This document shows, piece after piece, positions 23,004-30,459 of a stretch of DNA of 36,610 nt. The notes beneath the pieces were generated by a model, which made no database searches, was not told where the DNA came from, and worked only from the letters and a program-made list of their open reading frames with translations. The translations under genes were made by a program, and so were the position numbers. How positions within the stretch are numbered: position 1 is the first letter of the stretch; every line of letters starts with the position of its first letter. The DNA is from CAZCFB01 sp964511535 (GTDB lineage: Bacteria > Myxococcota_A > Polyangia > GCA-2747355 > CAZCFB01): NCBI GenBank assembly GCA_964511535.1, contig CAZEFW010000089.1:1-36610 (forward strand), given 5' to 3'.

Positions 23004-23762
23004 GTGCTCACAGACATCGTGTTGTCCCAGGATCTCCCGGGGTCCAGACCAGCCAGCAAGGTCCCGCTCTACATGACGGCGGCCTACACGCTGAACATTT
23101 CCTGCCGCTTCCTGGCCCTCAGCGTGGCGGGCAAGGGATCGGTGGCCCGGGGAGACGCGCTGCTCTCCTGGTGGGCCGAGAAGATCTTCAACGCCGGCAA
23201 CGCGGGCCTCACCGTGGACGGTCAGGAGAACTTCGCCCCGGGGCAACCGTACGTGGTGATGTCCAACCACCGCTCGCTGCTGGACATCCCCGCCCTCTTC
23301 CTGGCCGTGCCCGGCAGCATGCGCATGGTGCTCAAGGAGGAGCTGACCCGGGTGCCGATCTGGGGCCGGGCCCTGGTGGCCTCGGGCTTCGTGCCGGTGA
23401 ACCGCGGCGACCGCGCCCGCGCCATCGCTCAGCTGGAGAAGGCCAAGGGGCTGCTCTCCAGCGGGGTGCGCATCTGGATCGCCCCCGAGGGGACCCGCAG
23501 CCGCAGCGGCGAGCTGGGCGAGTTCAAGAAGGGCGGCTTCCACATGGCCCGCCAGCTCGGCGTCCCGATCATGCCGGCCTGGATCAGCGGCACCGAGGCC
23601 ATCATCCCGCCGGACAGCTTCATCGTGAACAGCGACAGGACCGCCCACATCCGCTTCGGCGCGCCGATCCCCACCGACGGCACCTCGGCCGATGACATCC
23701 CCGCCCTGATTGAAGATGTGCGCGCGGCGCTGCAGTCGCTGGGCGAGCCGGGGTCTACCTAA
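23004..23762 (+). CDS. 1-Acyl-sn-glycerol-3-phosphate acyltransferase (PlsC family)
   Basis: GTG 23004 follows GGAGGG at short spacing and gives 252 residues. Motif I NHRSLLD (His89, Asp94), a GFVPVNRGD segment for motif II, motif III IAPEGTRSRSG (Glu162) and the GVPIMPAWISGTE motif IV are all present. The family transfers an acyl chain to lysophosphatidate to make phosphatidate at the inner membrane. An N-terminal extension (PLYMTAAYTLNISCRFLALSV) may anchor it. The stop overlaps that of the convergent lipoprotein gene by two bases. Confidence 0.9.
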   Translation: MLTDIVLSQDLPGSRPASKVPLYMTAAYTLNISCRFLALSVAGKGSVARGDALLSWWAEKIFNAGNAGLTVDGQENFAPGQPYVVMSNHRSLLDIPALFLAVPGSMRMVLKEELTRVPIWGRALVASGFVPVNRGDRARAIAQLEKAKGLLSSGVRIWIAPEGTRSRSGELGEFKKGGFHMARQLGVPIMPAWISGTEAIIPPDSFIVNSDRTAHIRFGAPIPTDGTSADDIPALIEDVRAALQSLGEPGST

Positions 23763-24811
23763 CGCGCCTGCGCCCCTGCCGCCGCCGGCAGGTGCTTCAG
23801 GAAGTGCTCGGCCAGGTCCTCTGCGTCGGCGCCCTCTTCCACCCGCAGCTCCAGCTCCTGCTGGGCGTGCCACAGCATGCGGCCGGTCTTGTTGTGCACC
23901 ATGCTGACGAACAGCCCCACGGTGGAGCGCTCGGGCGCGCTGGTGTCCTGCCGCAGCACCAGGGTGTCGCCAGGCGGCGGCGCGCCGCGGGCGCCGGATG
24001 GACCTGGCGGGGGCGAGGGCCCCGGGCCGCCGCCGCGCTCTCCGCAGGTGTAGCAGGGCATGTTGGCGTGGTGCGCCTGGGCGATGGCCATGGCCACGTG
24101 CGGCGCGGTGCGCAGGGCCACCCGCCCCATCATCATGGCCGTGTACGCCGCGCCCTTGGCGATCTTGCCCGTGGCCTTGAGCGCGCCCTTGCCGCCCCCC
24201 TTGCCCTTGCTCGCCACCACCATGACGATGATCCCCACCACCAGCACGATGAGCAGCACGGCGATGAGCACGGTGACCGCGGTGGAGCGGTCGTCGCTGC
24301 CCGGCGCCAGGTAGAGCCAGCTCCGGGCGTAGAGCGATGCGTCGGCGCCGGTGGTCCTGCCGACCTGGCCGGCCAGGTCGGTGGAGACCGTGGCCTCCAG
24401 CCCGGGCTTGCCGCCCCGGGACGCCCGGTGGATCTGGATCCGCAGGTGCTTCAGGTCGGTGGGGTGGATCACCGGCAGGGCCTTGCCATCCGGCCGGCGG
24501 CCGGTGCCGTCCGGGTGCACCTGGGTCACCACCCGGTAGCCGCGCCGCGACAGGGCCGCGGTCATGGTGGAGGTGAGCGACCGGATCACCTCACTCTGCA
24601 GCGCCCCGGCCTGCTGCGGGGTGAAGTCCTCGTCCTTGACCGAGACGTTGACGTCCACCGGGAGCAGCGCCACCGTCTTGACCGGCACGCGCCCCGACAC
24701 GAAGTCGGGCGCCGCCCGGGGCGTCACCGGCGGGTGGGAGCAGCCCACGGCCATGGCCACCAGCGCCGTGAGCGCCGGGACGAGAGAAGCGGTGAGCTTC
24801 GGGAGGGTCAT
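23759..24811 (-). CDS. Unrecognised lipoprotein with an internal membrane segment
   Basis: ATG 24811 gives a lipoprotein signal ending VAMAVGC and has AGGGA at 10-nt spacing; a TTG at 24835 is less likely. The 350-residue protein has an N-terminal domain (KTVALLPVDVNVSVKDEDFT, RGYRVVTQVHPDGTG) followed by one long hydrophobic segment (about 192-210) ending VVASKGKGGGKG. A Gly/Ala/His-rich region with CYTC comes next, then a C-terminal domain with NKTGRMLWHAQQELEL and AEHFLKHLP. The ends resemble outer-membrane auxiliary lipoproteins of the CsgG/DUF799 kind in style only. A membrane span after a lipidated N-terminus is unusual. Function unknown. Confidence 0.65.
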   Translation of the reverse strand: MTLPKLTASLVPALTALVAMAVGCSHPPVTPRAAPDFVSGRVPVKTVALLPVDVNVSVKDEDFTPQQAGALQSEVIRSLTSTMTAALSRRGYRVVTQVHPDGTGRRPDGKALPVIHPTDLKHLRIQIHRASRGGKPGLEATVSTDLAGQVGRTTGADASLYARSWLYLAPGSDDRSTAVTVLIAVLLIVLVVGIIVMVVASKGKGGGKGALKATGKIAKGAAYTAMMMGRVALRTAPHVAMAIAQAHHANMPCYTCGERGGGPGPSPPPGPSGARGAPPPGDTLVLRQDTSAPERSTVGLFVSMVHNKTGRMLWHAQQELELRVEEGADAEDLAEHFLKHLPAAAGAQAR

Positions 24812-24833
24812 CGAACCATATCCCTGTTCAGTC

Positions 24834-25008
24834 AAGAACTAGTGGGCTCGAACCGCAGACCGTTGCGTGCATCGCGCAGCGATCGTGGGTCGTGGCAAGG
24901 CGTGAGGAGGGCGCGCACTGGAGGTGCGCAACCGACGAGCAACGCAGCCACGGGCCGCGAGGGCAAGCGAGGTGCGTGACGGGTCGTGGCGAGGGCTCAC
25001 TAGTTCTT
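24834..25008. repeat. Structured palindromic intergenic element with terminal inverted repeats
   Basis: The ends carry AAGAACTAGTG (24834-24844) and its inverted copy CACTAGTTCTT (24998-25008), extending imperfectly to about 16 bp. Inside are hairpins ATCGC-GCA-GCGAT (24871-24883) and GCGCAC-TGGAG-GTGCGC (24913-24929), a longer-range CGTTGC/GCAACG pair, and two direct copies of GGTCGTGGC. The stop codon TAG of the neighbouring Cys-rich gene lies in one terminal arm. It looks like a REP/MITE-like element; no transposase is present. Confidence 0.65.
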
Positions 25009-25554
25009 CGTGCACCCACCCGTGCCAGTACAGGACTGGTTGCAGTTGGTCTTGCAGCCGGTCATGACGCAGTTGCCGGTTCCGGAGCACTCCTGGGTGC
25101 AGGTGTCGCCGCAGTCGGTCATCACCGCGCGCCCGGTGCCGAGCGCCACGATCTTGCAGTTCTTTTTGCATGACTTGAGCGTGCACTCGCCGGCGCCCTT
25201 GCAGGTCATGGTGCAGTTGCCGCCCGGGCAGTCGAGCACCCGCGCGCCGGCGCCCTCTCCGGTCACCTGGCAGCCGCCGCCGTTGCAGAACACCCGCGCC
25301 AGGCCGAATCCCTTGAGGGTCGCCTTGCACTCGCCGAAGTCGCAGGTGAAGGAGGTGAGCGCGGCCGAGTCGCTGAAGAACTCGCACCCCTTGCCGGTGC
25401 AGATGCGGGAGCAGTCGGCGAAGCCGGTGCAGCTGCAGACGCCCTCGCCGGGCTGGCACTCGTCCTCGGTGGGCTCGCAGGCGAGCAGCAGGCCCGCGGC
25501 GGCCATGATCAGGGTGGCGGTCATGAGCTTCAGTTTGAGGTCGCTTCTGCGCAT
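25000..25554 (-). CDS. Cys-rich solenoid-like lipoprotein
   Basis: ATG 25554 follows AGGAGGAG and gives 184 residues with a lipoprotein signal ending GLLLAC (Cys26). From about residue 71 the chain falls into repeats of 19-20 residues starting with Cys: CDFGECKATLKGFGLARVF, CNGGGCQVTGEGAGARVLD, CPGGNCTMTCKGAGECTLKS and so on to the end, about six units. This spacing suits a small right-handed beta-helix tied by disulfides, similar to DUF3060-type proteins. The role is unknown, possibly binding or surface decoration. The stop lies in the terminal arm of the palindromic element. Confidence 0.75.
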   Translation of the reverse strand: MRRSDLKLKLMTATLIMAAAGLLLACEPTEDECQPGEGVCSCTGFADCSRICTGKGCEFFSDSAALTSFTCDFGECKATLKGFGLARVFCNGGGCQVTGEGAGARVLDCPGGNCTMTCKGAGECTLKSCKKNCKIVALGTGRAVMTDCGDTCTQECSGTGNCVMTGCKTNCNQSCTGTGGCTKN

Positions 25555-25673
25555 CGGTTATCTCCTCCTGTACTGGGAATACGATAGAAGGCCGGGGCCT
25601 ATTCAGCTGTAACTCCTGTCACAGCCCGCATTATGAGGCAAGCCGGCTGGAAAATGTAGCCACATACGTTTCT

Positions 25674-25682
25674 TGTTATGCT
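25674..25682 (+). promoter_or_regulatory. Candidate extended -10 (TGTTATGCT) before the GH31 gene
   Basis: TG-T-TATGCT ends 6 nt before ATG 25689, so transcription would begin at or next to the start codon. No Shine-Dalgarno sequence is present. The hexamer and spacing are identical to those before the 3D-domain gene at 30396. Confidence 0.45.
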
Positions 25683-25688
25683 GCTCTC

Positions 25689-28187
25689 ATGAAGACCATA
25701 AACATCATCCTGTTCGTCCTGTTCCTGGCCGCCGCCTGCTCCGACGGCGGCACCACCCCGGGAGGCCCCAACGCGGGCAGCCACATCCTGGGTGACTTCA
25801 CCGTGGTCGTCACCGCCAACGGCCTGGCGATCCACCGCAAGAGCGACGGCGCCCTGCTGCTCAACAGCGCCACCGCCCACGGCACCAAGATCAACGAGAA
25901 GGCGCCGCCGCCGCTGCTGGGCTGGCGCAAGGCGGAGGTGGACATCAAGACCGCCTACGGCATGAGCATCTTCGACGAGACCGCGCCCAACTGGACCCGC
26001 GTGCCGGGCATCACGGTGTCCGCCGCGACCAAGGAGAAGCTGACCCTCAAGGCGGGGGTCGCCACGGTGGAGCTGCGCCAGCACAAGCCGGGCGTACTCT
26101 CGGTCACGGTCACCGCGCCCTCCACGGCCAACCGCGTGGCCATGAGCTTCGACTGCGGCGCCGGCGACAAATTCTACGGCATGGGCGCGCTGGTGCACGG
26201 CACGCAGCACCGCGGGGAGATGATCCCCACCTGGACCGGCGAGCAGGGGATCGGCAAGATCCGCCGCAAGTTCCTCAGCGACAACTTCCCCCTGATGGGG
26301 GACATCCATGACAGCTACTTCCCGATCCCCTTCGCCCTGCACTCCAGCGGCTTCGGCGTGCTGGTGCAGAACAGCCATCGCAACCTGTTCCACCTGTGCA
26401 CCAAGGCGGACGACAAGCGCTGGGCCGTGGAGACCTGGACCGGCGCGCTGAAGTACCTGCTGGTGGACGGGCCCAAGTACGCCACGGTGCTCGAGCGGCT
26501 CACCGGCATCACCGGGCGGCCGCCCATGCTGCCCAAGTGGACCATGGGGCCGTGGGTGGACATCGTGCACGGCTCCAAGGCCGTGCTCGACGGGGCCGCC
26601 ACCCTGCGCAAGGAGAAGGTGCCCGTGTCGGCCATCTGGAGCGAGGACTGGATCGGCGGCAAGAAGGAGGCCGGCGGCTACCACCTGAACTACCAGTGGA
26701 CCCACGACGCCAAGCTCTACCCCGACCTCAAGGGGGTGATCTCCAAGCTGCACGCCAAGGGGTTCCGCTTCCTCGGCTACTTCAACCAGTTCATCGACAA
26801 GAACTACGCCCACTGGAAGCAGGGCGAGACCAAGGGCACGCTGATCAAGGACAAGGACGGCAAGCTGGTCTCCTTCGTGGGCGTCTTCGGCCAGCCCACC
26901 AGCCTGCCCGACTTCACCCTCAAGGCGGCCCAGGACTGGTTCAAGTCCTACGCCAAGCTGGCCCTGGATATGGGCCAGGACGGATGGATGGCGGACTACG
27001 GCGAGTGGCTGCCCATGGAGGCCAACCTGAGCGACGGCACCACCGGCGAGGAGTCGCACAACCTGTACCCGGTGATGTGGCACAAGGTGAACCGGGAGAT
27101 CCTGGACAAGGAGCGGCCCGACGGCGACTACGTCTTCTTCGTGCGCTCCGGCTACACCGGCACCCCCGGCCAGGCCCCGGTGGTGTGGGCCGGCGACCAG
27201 CAGACCGAGTTCGGCGGCTACGACGGCATGGCCTCGGTGATCCCGATCATGGTCAACGGCGGCATGAGCGGCGTGCCGGTGATGACCCACGACATCGGCG
27301 GCTACTCCAGCCAGAAGGTGCCCCATCGCACCAAGGAGCTGTTCTACCGCTGGACAGCCCTGGGCGCGTTCTCCCCCATCATGCGCACCCACCACGGCGC
27401 CGACGCCAAGGACAACTGGCAGTGGAACCAGGACGCCGCGACCCTGAAGTACTTCGGCCAGATGGCGCGGGTCCACGTGGACCTCTTCCCGTACCGCTAC
27501 TCCCTGGCCAAGGAGGCCGCCGACAAGGGCATGCCCATGGTGCGGCACATGCTGCTGCACAACCAGAAGGACCCCAGGGCGGCCGACATCAAGGACCAGT
27601 TCATGCTCGGGCCGTACCTGCTGGTGGCCCCGGTGCAGGAGAAGGGCGCAACCAGCCGCAAGGTGTACCTGCCCAAGGGGCGCAACTGGCGCCACTTCTT
27701 CTCGGACAAGGCGTACCAGGGCGGCCAGGAGCACGACGTGCCCGCGGCCCTGTCCTCCATCCCCGTGTTCATCCCCGACGGCGGCATCGTGCCGTACCAC
27801 CGGGTGCAGGTGGACACCCTGGACCACAAGGCCACCGACGCCTCGGTCAAGGGCCTCAAGGAGGCCGAGACCGGCGAGCTGGGCGTGCGGGTGCACCTGG
27901 CCCAGGACGGCGCGTTCACCATGTACGACGGCACCACCTTCGTGCTCAAGGACACCCGCAAGTCCGGCGGCGAGCCGGTGTTCGACTTCGACGGCGCCAC
28001 CCTGTCGGCGTGCAAGGCGAGCGCGCCCACCTACCCGTGCACGGACAAGCCGGTGGCCACGCAGGCCATGACCCGGGTCCGCCTGGGCGAGATCCAGGGC
28101 GGCACCCTCAAGGGCGCCGGCCGCTTCGAGCTGAAGATCGACAAGCTGCCCGCCAAACGCAAGGTGGCCATCGATGTGTACTACTAG
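25689..28187 (+). CDS. Glycoside hydrolase family 31 lipoprotein, sulfoquinovosidase (YihQ)-like
   Basis: The 832-residue protein has a lipoprotein signal MKTINIILFVLFLAAAC. The (beta/alpha)8 catalytic domain carries the GH31 nucleophile Asp436 (DGWMADYGEWLP) and predicted acid/base Asp503 (VVWAGDQQTEFGG). The order WAGDQ, MASVIPIMVNGGMSGVPVM, HDIGGY, FSPIMRTHHGAD and DNWQWN follows E. coli YihQ closely. YihQ releases sulfoquinovose from plant sulfolipid derivatives. The loop that in YihQ holds the sulfonate-binding Arg and Trp reads GGYHLNYQW here, so an ordinary alpha-glucoside may be the substrate. It overlaps the next gene by 14 nt, and surface location would allow extracellular sugar release. 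Confidence 0.88.
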   Translation: MKTINIILFVLFLAAACSDGGTTPGGPNAGSHILGDFTVVVTANGLAIHRKSDGALLLNSATAHGTKINEKAPPPLLGWRKAEVDIKTAYGMSIFDETAPNWTRVPGITVSAATKEKLTLKAGVATVELRQHKPGVLSVTVTAPSTANRVAMSFDCGAGDKFYGMGALVHGTQHRGEMIPTWTGEQGIGKIRRKFLSDNFPLMGDIHDSYFPIPFALHSSGFGVLVQNSHRNLFHLCTKADDKRWAVETWTGALKYLLVDGPKYATVLERLTGITGRPPMLPKWTMGPWVDIVHGSKAVLDGAATLRKEKVPVSAIWSEDWIGGKKEAGGYHLNYQWTHDAKLYPDLKGVISKLHAKGFRFLGYFNQFIDKNYAHWKQGETKGTLIKDKDGKLVSFVGVFGQPTSLPDFTLKAAQDWFKSYAKLALDMGQDGWMADYGEWLPMEANLSDGTTGEESHNLYPVMWHKVNREILDKERPDGDYVFFVRSGYTGTPGQAPVVWAGDQQTEFGGYDGMASVIPIMVNGGMSGVPVMTHDIGGYSSQKVPHRTKELFYRWTALGAFSPIMRTHHGADAKDNWQWNQDAATLKYFGQMARVHVDLFPYRYSLAKEAADKGMPMVRHMLLHNQKDPRAADIKDQFMLGPYLLVAPVQEKGATSRKVYLPKGRNWRHFFSDKAYQGGQEHDVPAALSSIPVFIPDGGIVPYHRVQVDTLDHKATDASVKGLKEAETGELGVRVHLAQDGAFTMYDGTTFVLKDTRKSGGEPVFDFDGATLSACKASAPTYPCTDKPVATQAMTRVRLGEIQGGTLKGAGRFELKIDKLPAKRKVAIDVYY

Positions 28188-29139
28188 ACGGCCCCTCCTG
28201 CTCCTGACGGTGATCCTCATGTGCGCTGCCTGTCCCCCGCCTGCCCCGCCCAACACACCCGTGACGGTTGATCCGCCCCCCTCCACCCCGGAGATCCCGG
28301 CATGGCTGGAGGGGACCTGGCGGGCGGAAAAGGACGGCACCGTGACCGAGGAGCGCTGGTGGCGGCTGCACAAAAACCTGATGGTCGGGCTCAATCGCAC
28401 CGTCAAGGGCGGGCAAGAGGTGACCCGCGAGCACCTGCAGCTTCACGTGAGCGGCAACCTGGTGTGGTACACCGCCTGGCCCGCGGGCCAGCAGATGACC
28501 CGCTTCGCCATGGTGAACTCCGGGCGGGCCCGCGCGGTGTTCGAGAACCTGGAGCATGACTTCCCCCAGGTCATCGACTACCGGCTGCAGGACGGCAAGC
28601 TGGACGTGGAGATCCGCGGCAAGGGGGGCAAGGAAGCGCGCTGGCGCTGGGAGAAGGATCCCACCCCGGTGGCCGCGCCGCTGGCCCCGGTGGTCAGGAG
28701 CGTCGAGGTTTTGGCCGACCTGGATCTCGTGTGGAAGACCTGGACCACCAGGGAGGGCGTCGAGTCGTTCTTCGCGCCGAAGGCGAAGGTGGAGGCCTAT
28801 CCGGGCGGCGCCTTCGAGATGTACTTCATGCAGGACGCGCCGAAGGGCAAGCAGGGCAGCGAGGGGTGTGTGGTGGTGGCGCTGGAGCCGGAGCGTTCCC
28901 TGGCCTATACCTGGAACTTCCCGCCCACCATCCCGAGCCTCAGGGACGCACACACCCTGGTCACCGTCAACTTCGAGAAGGGCCGCATGGGCGGCACCCT
29001 GGTGACCATCAAGCATGACGGGTTTCAGGCCGGCGCAGACTGGACCGAGGGCCGGAGCTACTTCGGCGAGGCGTGGGAGACGGTGCTCAAGCGGTTAAAG
29101 CGTCGCTTTGAGAAAGTAAACACAAGACCCGATAAATAA
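28174..29139 (+). CDS. Two-domain lipoprotein: DUF6265-like plus SRPBCC (AHSA1-like)
   Basis: ATG 28174 lies inside the end of the GH31 gene and gives a lipoprotein signal ending LMCAAC. The 321-residue product has, after a Pro-rich linker, a first domain with WLEGTWRAEKDGTVTEERW, QQMTRFAMVNSG and VFENLEHDFPQVIDYRL, matching the DUF6265 style. The second (from about 170) has VWKTWTTREGVESFFAPKAK and YPGGAFEMYF with a C-terminal helix, an AHSA1/SRPBCC fold that usually binds hydrophobic ligands. A lipid-anchored joining of these two is unusual in my knowledge. Coupling to the GH31 gene suggests a shared process. Function unknown. Confidence 0.72.
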   Translation: MCTTRRPLLLLTVILMCAACPPPAPPNTPVTVDPPPSTPEIPAWLEGTWRAEKDGTVTEERWWRLHKNLMVGLNRTVKGGQEVTREHLQLHVSGNLVWYTAWPAGQQMTRFAMVNSGRARAVFENLEHDFPQVIDYRLQDGKLDVEIRGKGGKEARWRWEKDPTPVAAPLAPVVRSVEVLADLDLVWKTWTTREGVESFFAPKAKVEAYPGGAFEMYFMQDAPKGKQGSEGCVVVALEPERSLAYTWNFPPTIPSLRDAHTLVTVNFEKGRMGGTLVTIKHDGFQAGADWTEGRSYFGEAWETVLKRLKRRFEKVNTRPDK

Positions 29140-29142
29140 ACG

Positions 29143-29562
29143 CTAACCAGCCTCAACAACCGGCCGAATCTTCAGCAGCCCCTCCCCGTCGCACCGCGGG
29201 CAGCGGTACCCGCCCAGCACATGTTCCTCGTCGGGCCATGCGGTACCCTGGGCCCAGGGATCATCCGCCTCGAGCTGCAGCCCGAGCAGGGCCTCGCACC
29301 CGTGGGGGCAGCGGTCCACCAGCAGGATCTTCGGGCGCGGCTCCAGCTCGGTGGGCCCGCCGGCCAGCTGCAGCCGCCGCGGATCCTCGCCCTGCTCCAG
29401 GGACCACGCGAAGGTCACGGCCGCTATCCCCTCGCAGCCGGCGCAGGCGAATAAAAACCGCGGCGCGGCCGGCGCCTGCCAGGCCAGCTCCTGATCCACG
29501 GCCAGGCTCACCTCCCAGCGATACGCCTCGCCGCAGTGCGGGCAGATGGACGGCACCTCCAT
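29143..29562 (-). CDS. Zinc-ribbon-type hypothetical protein
   Basis: The 139-residue protein has four Cys pairs, CPHC near the N-terminus, CAGC, CPHGC and CPRC near the end. These could build two zinc ribbons. The remainder is acidic and has no signal peptide, so it is probably cytoplasmic. It is the last gene of the minus-strand set that begins with the CreD-like gene, 6 bp after the 3D-domain gene, with GAGG before its ATG. I do not recognise a family. It converges on the two-domain lipoprotein gene with 3 bp between stops. Confidence 0.6.
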   Translation of the reverse strand: MEVPSICPHCGEAYRWEVSLAVDQELAWQAPAAPRFLFACAGCEGIAAVTFAWSLEQGEDPRRLQLAGGPTELEPRPKILLVDRCPHGCEALLGLQLEADDPWAQGTAWPDEEHVLGGYRCPRCDGEGLLKIRPVVEAG

Positions 29563-29568
29563 GGATCC

Positions 29569-30396
29569 TCAGGGCTTCTTCAGGTAGGCGCAGCGGCCCG
29601 GGTTGGTGTGCACGGTGAACGTGGACCAGGTCTTGTACTTGCCCCCTGCGACCTTGGACAGCGCCAGGTACATGGCGCGGGTGCCGGCGAAGAAGTCGTA
29701 GTGGTACCCCTTGATGCCGCCCCCCACGTCGTCCGCGCGGAAGCAGCCGTCATGCTTCCAGCCGCCGAGCCCGTCCACCTTGGGCATCATGACGCCGTCC
29801 CAGGCCGGCGCGTAGACCACCGTGCCCAGGGGGATGACCGACTTGTCCACCGCCCAGGAGCGCAAGGGGATCAGGCCGTTGCCCTTGGCACCCAGGCCCC
29901 AGGGGAATTTCTTGGCGTCGAGCACCTTGTAGCAGATGCGGGCCCCCTTGGAGCAGGGCGGCGCGCAGGAGCACTTGGTCCAGTAGTTGATCACGCGGCC
30001 GTCCTTGAGCTTGCCGCTGCCCTCGATGCACAGGGCGTAGTAGAACTTTTGCGAGACGGTGGCGATGGGCTTGCAGGAGGAGTCCACGATGGTCTCGTTG
30101 GGCGGGCCGGGGCTGTGGTCCTTTTCGTGGGCCAGGTAGTAGTAGGTGATCTTCAGCTTGTTGGGCAGCGCCGGGCCGGTGTGCAGGTTGCGATCCGGCC
30201 CCGCGGGCTTCTTGTCCACTGGGGTGGCCCGGTCCACGGGCCGCGCGCGGTCGGGGGTGGCCTTGCCCAGGTCCCGGGGCGGGCCGCCGCGCTTATCCAG
30301 AGGCGCGGCCACGGTGTCCGGGCTTTCCGGGCCGCTGAGCACGCCACCGCCGCAGGAGAGGATCAGCATGGGAAAGAGCATCAGCGCGTTGTGCAT
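29569..30396 (-). CDS. 3D-domain (DPBB) lipoprotein
   Basis: ATG 30396 gives MHNALMLFPMLILSC with Cys15 as lipidation site; an in-frame ATG at 30414 would add six residues. The 275-residue protein has a Pro/Asp/Arg linker and a C-terminal double-psi barrel: SWAVDKSVIPLGTVVYAPAW and FRADDVGGGIKGYHYDFFAG, the Asp-rich 3D motif shared with MltA and Rpf2/YocH-type peptidoglycan enzymes. Lytic transglycosylase or other wall-cleaving activity is likely but unproven. A Cys cluster (KCSCAPPCSKGARIC) may add disulfides. It lies 63 bp after the GIDE-like gene. Confidence 0.78.
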   Translation of the reverse strand: MHNALMLFPMLILSCGGGVLSGPESPDTVAAPLDKRGGPPRDLGKATPDRARPVDRATPVDKKPAGPDRNLHTGPALPNKLKITYYYLAHEKDHSPGPPNETIVDSSCKPIATVSQKFYYALCIEGSGKLKDGRVINYWTKCSCAPPCSKGARICYKVLDAKKFPWGLGAKGNGLIPLRSWAVDKSVIPLGTVVYAPAWDGVMMPKVDGLGGWKHDGCFRADDVGGGIKGYHYDFFAGTRAMYLALSKVAGGKYKTWSTFTVHTNPGRCAYLKKP

Positions 30397-30402
30397 GTAG
30401 GG

Positions 30403-30408
30403 AGCATA
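30403..30408 (-). promoter_or_regulatory. Candidate -10 element (TATGCT) before the 3D-domain gene
   Basis: On the minus strand TATGCT ends 6 nt before ATG 30396, the same hexamer and distance as before the GH31 gene. The ATG has no ribosome site. It would let this gene be transcribed apart from the CreD-like gene upstream. Confidence 0.35.
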
Positions 30409-30459
30409 GCTCATCGGGCGGGGGACACCTGTGAGATCCCCCACAAGGCTCTGTCCAGG

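Noticed and set aside
25599..28406. 935-codon open frame on the minus strand
   Set aside because: It lies opposite the GH31 gene, whose motifs and lipobox are clear. The antisense translation is rich in Val/His/Gly/Leu with no recognisable domain, the usual shadow in GC-rich DNA.
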